From the NCBI GenBank assembly GCA_023898785.1, contig CP060239.1, forward strand, positions 1,302,001 to 1,366,000: a DNA stretch of 64,000 nt. Direction: 5' to 3'. The translations under genes and the position numbers were made by a program. Shown here one piece after another: positions 59,523 to 64,000 of this stretch. How positions within the stretch are numbered: position 1 is the first letter of the stretch; the number at the start of each line of letters is the position of its first letter. The notes below the pieces were generated by a model that saw only the letters and a program-made list of their open reading frames with translations, ran no database searches and was not told where the DNA came from. This DNA is from Rhodospirillales bacterium. Lineage in GTDB: Bacteria > Pseudomonadota > Alphaproteobacteria > Micavibrionales > Micavibrionaceae.

Positions 59523-60950
59523 CTATGTGATCGTCTTACGCTCTTCGCTTTCGTGCTCTTCGGGGATCAGCTTGCCCTTGCCCTCAAACACGACGCAGTT
59601 ACGCCCGCCTTCCTTGGCTTCGTAAAGCGCTTTATCGGCACGTTCCAGTACTTCTTCAACCGTGTGTTTTTCAAAATCGACAATCGTGCCGCCGATTGAG
59701 GTGGTAATATTGATCGGGCCACTTTCGAGGCCAACGTCAAAAGGTTCGTCAGCAATGGAGCGGCGCAGCCGTTCGGCCACTATATAGGTACGGCGCTCTG
59801 AAATATCCGGCAAAATGGCAACAAACTCTTCACCGCCCAGCCGTGCGACGAGATCAAAACTCCGCAAGTTATCCTGAATGCGTTTGGCAAAAATCTTGAG
59901 CGTCTCATCGCCGGCCTTATGGCCGTATGTGTCATTCACCGGTTTGAAATGGTCAATATCGAGCATCAAAACGGCCAGTGATTTTTTACTGTCCTTGTTT
60001 TTTTCAAGCAGCTTATCGAGATGAACTTCCAGATAGCGACGATTATACAGACCGGTCAAGCTGTCGGTCAGAGCCATAGAAAGGCTGATTTCGTAAGTCG
60101 CACGCAGGCGTTCCTGGAAACGTTTGCGCCGAATTTGTGTGCGTACACGCGCCAACAGTTCGGAACGTTCAACCGGACGCAAGATATAGTCATGCGCGCC
60201 TATTTCCAGCCCGTGAGCAATGCGCTCCATATCCTCGTCGCCACCAACCATCAAAAGCGGCACTGCGCGAGTGCGTTCGTTCGACTTTAAGTGGGAGCAT
60301 AGCCGCAAGCCATCTTCATTTTTAAGATTCAGGCTGATGATCACCAAATCAAAATCATGGGCAGAGATCATCTCTATGGCTTGTGCGCCGCTTTGTACAC
60401 CGCGACTTGTGTTGCTGTCTTTCTCAAGTGTTTCGGACATTTTTTGCAGATCGAAATCTTTGTCCTCAATGATCAGTATATTTGCTTTTTCCGGACATTC
60501 ACTCATCGCGTTGGTGGTTTCATCCATCACGCCGAGCTGATTGGCCGTATTTTCACGAATGCGCCATTCATCGGTAGACATTTTTAACCGAACAAGCGAG
60601 CGTACGCGCGCCATAAGAGCGGTATCGTTAATGGGTTTACTCAAGAAATCATCAGCGCCGGCTTCCAAGCCGCGGACTTTGTCGTGCACATCGGTAAGCG
60701 CCGTCACCATCACGACGGGAATATGCGCACTGGCTGAGTTTTGCTTTATTTTGGTGCAAACCTCAAAGCCGTCCATACCCGGCATCATAACGTCAAGCAG
60801 AACTAAATCGGGGCTTTCCTCCGCCACTTTACGCAGAGCTTCCTCGCCGTTCATGGCTGTGAGAACTTCGTAATATTCGCTCGTCAGTTTTGCTTCCAAA
60901 AGCTTGACGTTCGGCAAAATATCATCAACCACCAACACACGTGCGGACAT
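59523..60950 (-). CDS. pleD: PleD-type response regulator diguanylate cyclase
   Basis: Controls c-di-GMP during the alphaproteobacterial cell cycle. 475 residues: REC1 (1-120) has VLVVDDILPN and LVLLDVMMPGMDG with its phospho-Asp; REC2 (about 155-280) has a degenerate acceptor region (LVIISLNLKNEDG, Ser in place of Asp), as expected for the PleD adaptor domain. The GGDEF domain (about 305-460) begins DSLTGLYNRRYLEVH and carries GGEEF with the I-site RSFD five residues before it. The divK gene is 14 bases upstream on the same strand, so the pair is co-transcribed. Confidence 0.95.
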   Translation of the reverse strand: MSARVLVVDDILPNVKLLEAKLTSEYYEVLTAMNGEEALRKVAEESPDLVLLDVMMPGMDGFEVCTKIKQNSASAHIPVVMVTALTDVHDKVRGLEAGADDFLSKPINDTALMARVRSLVRLKMSTDEWRIRENTANQLGVMDETTNAMSECPEKANILIIEDKDFDLQKMSETLEKDSNTSRGVQSGAQAIEMISAHDFDLVIISLNLKNEDGLRLCSHLKSNERTRAVPLLMVGGDEDMERIAHGLEIGAHDYILRPVERSELLARVRTQIRRKRFQERLRATYEISLSMALTDSLTGLYNRRYLEVHLDKLLEKNKDSKKSLAVLMLDIDHFKPVNDTYGHKAGDETLKIFAKRIQDNLRSFDLVARLGGEEFVAILPDISERRTYIVAERLRRSIADEPFDVGLESGPINITTSIGGTIVDFEKHTVEEVLERADKALYEAKEGGRNCVVFEGKGKLIPEEHESEERKTIT

Positions 60951-60964
60951 TGCTTCCCCTGTTT

Positions 60965-61327
60965 TTATAAATAGCTTTGTATGACTTCAATGAAATTTCC
61001 AACCGATATTGGCTTTGAAATATAATCTTCACAGCCACCTTCACGGATTTTTTGTTCATCGCCTTTCATGGCAAACGCGGTGACGGCGATTACCGGAATA
61101 TCTTTAAGCTCGTCATCGCTTTTTAACTGCTTTGTCACTTCCAAACCGGAAATTTCCGGTAACTGTATGTCCATAAGGATCAGATCCGGCTTGTGCTTAC
61201 GTGCAAGGGCCAAAACATCATGTCCATCACTGGTTTTGAGTGTTTCTATGTCATGCGCCTCGAGAAGATCCTGAAAGAGCTTCATATTCAGCTCGTTATC
61301 TTCAACGATTAAAACTTGTTTACTCAT
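60965..61327 (-). CDS. divK: Cell-cycle response regulator DivK
   Basis: A 120-residue single receiver domain with VLIVEDNELNMKLF at the start, phospho-Asp in LILMDIQLPEISGLEV near 53 and ISKPIS with the conserved Lys near 105. In Caulobacter and relatives DivK links DivJ/PleC to the CckA-CtrA pathway and to PleD. Linkage to pleD with 14 bases between them is the conserved alphaproteobacterial arrangement, which supports orthology over a generic CheY-like protein. Confidence 0.93.
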   Translation of the reverse strand: MSKQVLIVEDNELNMKLFQDLLEAHDIETLKTSDGHDVLALARKHKPDLILMDIQLPEISGLEVTKQLKSDDELKDIPVIAVTAFAMKGDEQKIREGGCEDYISKPISVGNFIEVIQSYL

Positions 61328-61491
61328 TGTTTTTTTGCCCTTATACCCCGATCGGCAAGGCGATGCGGGTGCCCTATATTCAAGAATAGAAGTTCTTTGT
61401 TTCCAAAGTATTAATTTAAAGATTAATATTATTATCTGCTTATGGATTCTATCGGTTTTTAGTGTGTTTGAGAAGCCGCTTTGTTTCTTGC

Positions 61492-62334
61492 CTAGTCGTT
61501 GAATTTAGTGTGCCTGCAGGTGTCAGTTACAGGCTCCACCGCTACGAGGGTCTGTGAGACGGTAAAATCATCATATTCGATAAGCATATCGCTAATCAGA
61601 CTGTTTTCATGGAATACCAAATTCATTTCATAATCGGATATTTCCTCCTGATCCTGAAGCGGGAAAAAGGCCAAACGCACGTCATGTGCAGGAGAACCCA
61701 GCAGGGTTTTATCGATCGCCGGAAATTCGTCTCCTAATTGACTGGGCGCTGCGGACTTCCCGATAAAGGCTGTTACACTTACCGGACCGTCCTCGTCACT
61801 GCCGTCAAATATCGTGGCCGTATAGAATTTTGCACCTTCACGAATTTTCTGCGCCAAACCCATGCTGTGGGCTATTGGGAACACTGTGCCTGTCGGCAGC
61901 TTGAATTCCAGATTCTCCGGCATGGTAAAGACCGCATTGCCCATGCCATCTTCCTTCACTTCAGCGCTTCCGCGAATTTCTTCAAAAATATTGCCATCGC
62001 GCTTGCGCTGCGAGGTAAAATTCAAGCTTGCGCCATCATAGGGTTCATAGGTTGAAAAATTGCTGGTAATGCGCATCGGTGCGCTATCAGCATATTCATA
62101 AAGGAGATTAAAACGGTGGTTGGTGGTCCAGGCATCGCAGGATGGCTGCCATTCATAAAACATTTGACCAGAGATGTTGAGAATTTGCGAACCGCTACGC
62201 ACCCCTGCCAGTTTAATATCGTACAGTGCCTTGTGCGGCTGAAAACCTAAGGCTTGCGCCTTATCCTGGATTTCAGTCGCGTGGGCAGACGTGGAAACAA
62301 TCAGAAATGTGAATATCAGGGACAATATGCGCAT
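61492..62334 (-). CDS. DUF3108 secreted protein
   Basis: A 280-residue exported protein. From the ATG at 62334 it has the signal peptide ILSLIFTFLIVSTSAHA. The mature part begins with the family pattern PHKALYDIKLAGVRSGSQI and contains YEWQPSCDAWTTNHRFNLLY and GTVFPIAHSMGLAQ. DUF3108/EipB-type proteins of alphaproteobacteria form a beta-spiral structure and affect envelope integrity (EipB of Brucella); the similarity here in length, Cys pair and motif style suggests that group. ATG 62367 is also in frame. Transcribed alone. Confidence 0.82.
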   Translation of the reverse strand: MRILSLIFTFLIVSTSAHATEIQDKAQALGFQPHKALYDIKLAGVRSGSQILNISGQMFYEWQPSCDAWTTNHRFNLLYEYADSAPMRITSNFSTYEPYDGASLNFTSQRKRDGNIFEEIRGSAEVKEDGMGNAVFTMPENLEFKLPTGTVFPIAHSMGLAQKIREGAKFYTATIFDGSDEDGPVSVTAFIGKSAAPSQLGDEFPAIDKTLLGSPAHDVRLAFFPLQDQEEISDYEMNLVFHENSLISDMLIEYDDFTVSQTLVAVEPVTDTCRHTKFND

Positions 62335-62632
62335 GGGGAAGCTTTCTTGACAGTGCAGCGCAATCATAGCAAAGGGATGCGTATGGGCAAAGAGCTAATC
62401 ATGCGTGATACAGGCACTTTTTGCGCGGCAAACTCTACCCTATGACAGGCGGAAAAATAATCCATTTTTTACAGAATCTTATTATCCGGTGCTTTTCCTC
62501 AAAACAGACCTTAACGCAAGCAATTGATTTAAAACAAATTTAGCAGAAACAAAACTGGCACAAGATTCGCAACCATAAGATTTATATGACATTTGCGGTT
62601 TTATTGACCCAACACGGCAGAAGGAGAGCTTG
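62335..62632. other. 298-base divergent intergenic region
   Basis: Lies between the DUF3108 gene (minus) and the degenerate GGDEF gene (plus). It must hold both promoters. It is AT-rich in its right half, with an AAGGAGA ribosome site just before 62633. I see no ORF, strong hairpin or recognisable regulator site in it. Confidence 0.6.
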
Positions 62633-63391
62633 ATGGCTTCGGATATGATCCAGAATGAATATGTGCAGCGCGATAAAGTGCCCGCCGGTAAAGCTAACCG
62701 GCTTGAGCTTACGCGCGAGCAATCGTTTTTGGATGGTCAACACGACATATTCGATATTTTGGCCTCTCATCAGAATAGCAAAGAGTTGTTAAACCAAAAT
62801 TTGAGTGAAACTGCTCATTTTCTGGAACTCACAAAACATGTGCTGCGCAGTGCCGAGCAAAAGATTTCCGAGCAAGACCGAAGCTTACAGGCGTTGCAAA
62901 GCTTGAATGAACGTGATCAACTCAGCGGGCTTTTGAACCGCAAAGGCTTTTCGGTTCTGCTGGCCCGCGAAGTCGCCCGTACAAATCGCGGGCATAGCGT
63001 CGGCGGGCTGTTGGTCATGTTTAATCTGGAGAATTTGCAAAAAATACGCAGTATGCACGGTATGCATACGGCGGATCTGGCGGTGAGACTCATCGCCAGT
63101 GCGCTAGAAAGTGAAATTCGTGACATGGATCTGGCGGCGCGAACGGAAGATGATGAGTTCATCCTGCTTTTTACAGATACGACAATGAGTCAGGCCCTGA
63201 GCCGTTTACAAAATATGGCCCTGCGACTTAATCGGCTTTCACTGATTTGGGATGAGGCTGAAATTCGTTTAAGCCTTAGCCTCGGCCTCAAAAGTTATGA
63301 GAAAGGCGCACGTGCCGATGCCATTTTTGAAGGCGCCAGCGACGACCTTCACCGTAATCGAAAATATTCAGCGGAGGTTAAACGTGCGTAA
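62633..63391 (+). CDS. Degenerate GGDEF protein, likely c-di-GMP receptor
   Basis: A 252-residue cytoplasmic protein. Residues 1-90 are helical with coiled-coil character; the GGDEF fold starts at NERDQLSGLLNRKGF near 92. The active loop reads EDDEF (172-176) instead of GGDEF, so cyclase activity should be lost. The I-site RxxD is kept as RDMD at 163-166, five residues before the loop, exactly as in active cyclases. This combination is typical of c-di-GMP-binding effectors such as PopA. AAGGAGA lies about 7 bases before the ATG at 62633. Located near pleD-divK, which hints at a shared c-di-GMP circuit. Confidence 0.85.
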   Translation: MASDMIQNEYVQRDKVPAGKANRLELTREQSFLDGQHDIFDILASHQNSKELLNQNLSETAHFLELTKHVLRSAEQKISEQDRSLQALQSLNERDQLSGLLNRKGFSVLLAREVARTNRGHSVGGLLVMFNLENLQKIRSMHGMHTADLAVRLIASALESEIRDMDLAARTEDDEFILLFTDTTMSQALSRLQNMALRLNRLSLIWDEAEIRLSLSLGLKSYEKGARADAIFEGASDDLHRNRKYSAEVKRA

Positions 63392-63460
63392 CTATTTTTG
63401 AATTTTCAATGCCTGCAGCTCCTCCCCCAACCGTGAACCCTAAAATGCAGGCAACACCCC

Positions 63461-63502
63461 CAAAGCCCGGCTCTGTACCCCTTAAAATGAGCCGGGCTTT
63501 TC
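63461..63502 (+). terminator. Rho-independent terminator after the degenerate GGDEF gene
   Basis: Stem aaagcccggct and agccgggcttt around a 17-base loop, followed by ttccttttttg. It lies about 70 bases after the stop. Confidence 0.8.
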
Positions 63503-63556
63503 CTTTTTTGACAAAAAGCCCGCAAATCAGGTATTTTACAAAAATCAAAATAAAGA

Positions 63557-64000
63557 ATGGAGATCGATTTGGATAATCCTGACGCCTTTGCTACGAGTCC
63601 CGTGCATGTCGGACTTGCGAACAAAATTAGCGTTCGCGATTTTCACTTTACGCTGCAACAAATCCTCCTGATGGGCGATGTGGGCGGCTTGTCACGTGCG
63701 AGCTTTTCCCTGCCGCTTAATATTCTTACCTGTGAAGAGCTTGAAGAGAAATTCAGAAAAATCAGAGAGGCCAGGGACCGGGCGCTCAAGGCGCTGGCGC
63801 AGATGTCTTTTGAACTGGGACAGGATATTATCCGTGTGCAGAACGACATCGCCGAAAGTCTGCGCGTGATTGACAAGAAAATGAACGCTCTGGAAAGCGG
63901 TGATCCCGGAGCCGTACACCTGCGCAAGGACCGAAAAGCCTTACAAGAAGCACAACAGAATATTGAAACTATTGATGACAGGCGCATCCAGGCCACAGAA
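63557..64000 (+). CDS. Coiled-coil protein, N-terminal 148 codons (cut by window edge)
   Basis: An open frame from the ATG at 63557 runs to the window end without a stop. Residues about 25-60 look globular (NKISVRDFHFTLQQILLMGD). From about residue 65 the sequence is highly charged and helical (CEELEEKFRKIREARDRALK and onwards), suggesting a long coiled coil. No signal peptide or membrane helix is seen. A TTG at 63569, with GGAG six bases upstream, may be the true start. The family is not recognised. Confidence 0.6.
   Translation, partial: MEIDLDNPDAFATSPVHVGLANKISVRDFHFTLQQILLMGDVGGLSRASFSLPLNILTCEELEEKFRKIREARDRALKALAQMSFELGQDIIRVQNDIAESLRVIDKKMNALESGDPGAVHLRKDRKALQEAQQNIETIDDRRIQATE

Noticed and set aside
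61411..61426. CtrA-like site upstream of divK
   Set aside because: The two TTAA halves are separated by 8 bases rather than 7 in a very AT-rich stretch, so it does not meet the consensus.
1..64000. tRNA and rRNA genes
   Set aside because: The intergenic gaps were read by eye on both strands and no cloverleaf-like or rRNA-like sequence was found; a tRNAscan-SE run would settle it.

Overview
The window reads as a contiguous piece of an alphaproteobacterial chromosome of moderate GC (near 50% by eye). Evidence: divK-pleD next to rpmG, the dprA-topA-rnr-rpmG order, an ATP12-type F1-ATPase assembly chaperone, a DUF3035/BamF-type lipoprotein after lspA, and a DUF2282-DUF692-DUF2063 operon. I cannot assign an order; the mix fits a free-living or predatory-type lineage such as Micavibrio relatives, but that is inference. 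No rRNA, tRNA, CRISPR array, prophage or transposase gene was seen.

Layout. 1-2226: 5' part of ileS (minus strand, runs off the left edge). 2.4-4.9 kb: a small orphan ORF, an AEC transporter and ribF. 4.9-7.2 kb: a bufferin-type operon (bufA-bufB-bufC) behind a near-ideal sigmaF-type ECF promoter. 7.3-16.8 kb: lspA, bamF-like lipoprotein, a catalytic/non-catalytic M16 peptidase pair, pgi, a pentapeptide-repeat protein, mutL and a membrane protein. 16.8-21.1 kb (minus): crcB, rluC/D, an AsmA-like gene and atp12, chained by 4-base overlaps. 21.1-27.2 kb: EamA exporter, terC, rarA, nadA, nadC, DUF167 and a secreted protein. 27.2-32.5 kb: succinate dehydrogenase genes, interrupted by a diguanylate cyclase, a secreted ORF on the other strand and a small membrane protein. 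32.7-36.3 kb: Tat-type msrB, asd and a soluble hybrid histidine kinase.

36.35-47.3 kb: an eight-gene minus-strand cluster plus a divergent prepilin peptidase. It encodes a type IVb pilus or type II secretion-like machine: response regulator, lipoprotein secretin, an unusual periplasmic protein (ASH/choice-of-anchor D domains plus a PilP/GspC-like C-terminus), GspE ATPase, GspF, a GspL-like protein, a PilO/GspM-like protein and two pilin-like proteins lacking Glu5. This is the best candidate for a little-described system here.

47.3-64 kb: CaiB-type CoA transferase, two small minus-strand genes, pyrB, plsY, dprA, topA, rnr, rpmG, an ABC exporter, pleD-divK, a DUF3108 protein, a degenerate GGDEF protein with an intact c-di-GMP I-site, and the start of a coiled-coil protein.

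The most striking non-gene signal is a family of at least seven ~75-100 bp palindromic repeats with the core TCATTGCGAG...GAAGCAATCC...GGATTGC...CTCGCAATGA. Six lie between genes. One lies in frame inside the signal-peptide region of the second M16 gene and supplies its hydrophobic residues. Other inverted repeats of different families occur between sdhD and sdhA, gspE and gspF, dprA and topA, and topA and rnr. Two housekeeping genes (ileS, plsY) contain AT-rich, codon-shifted patches that look like intragenic recombination or assembly mosaicism.
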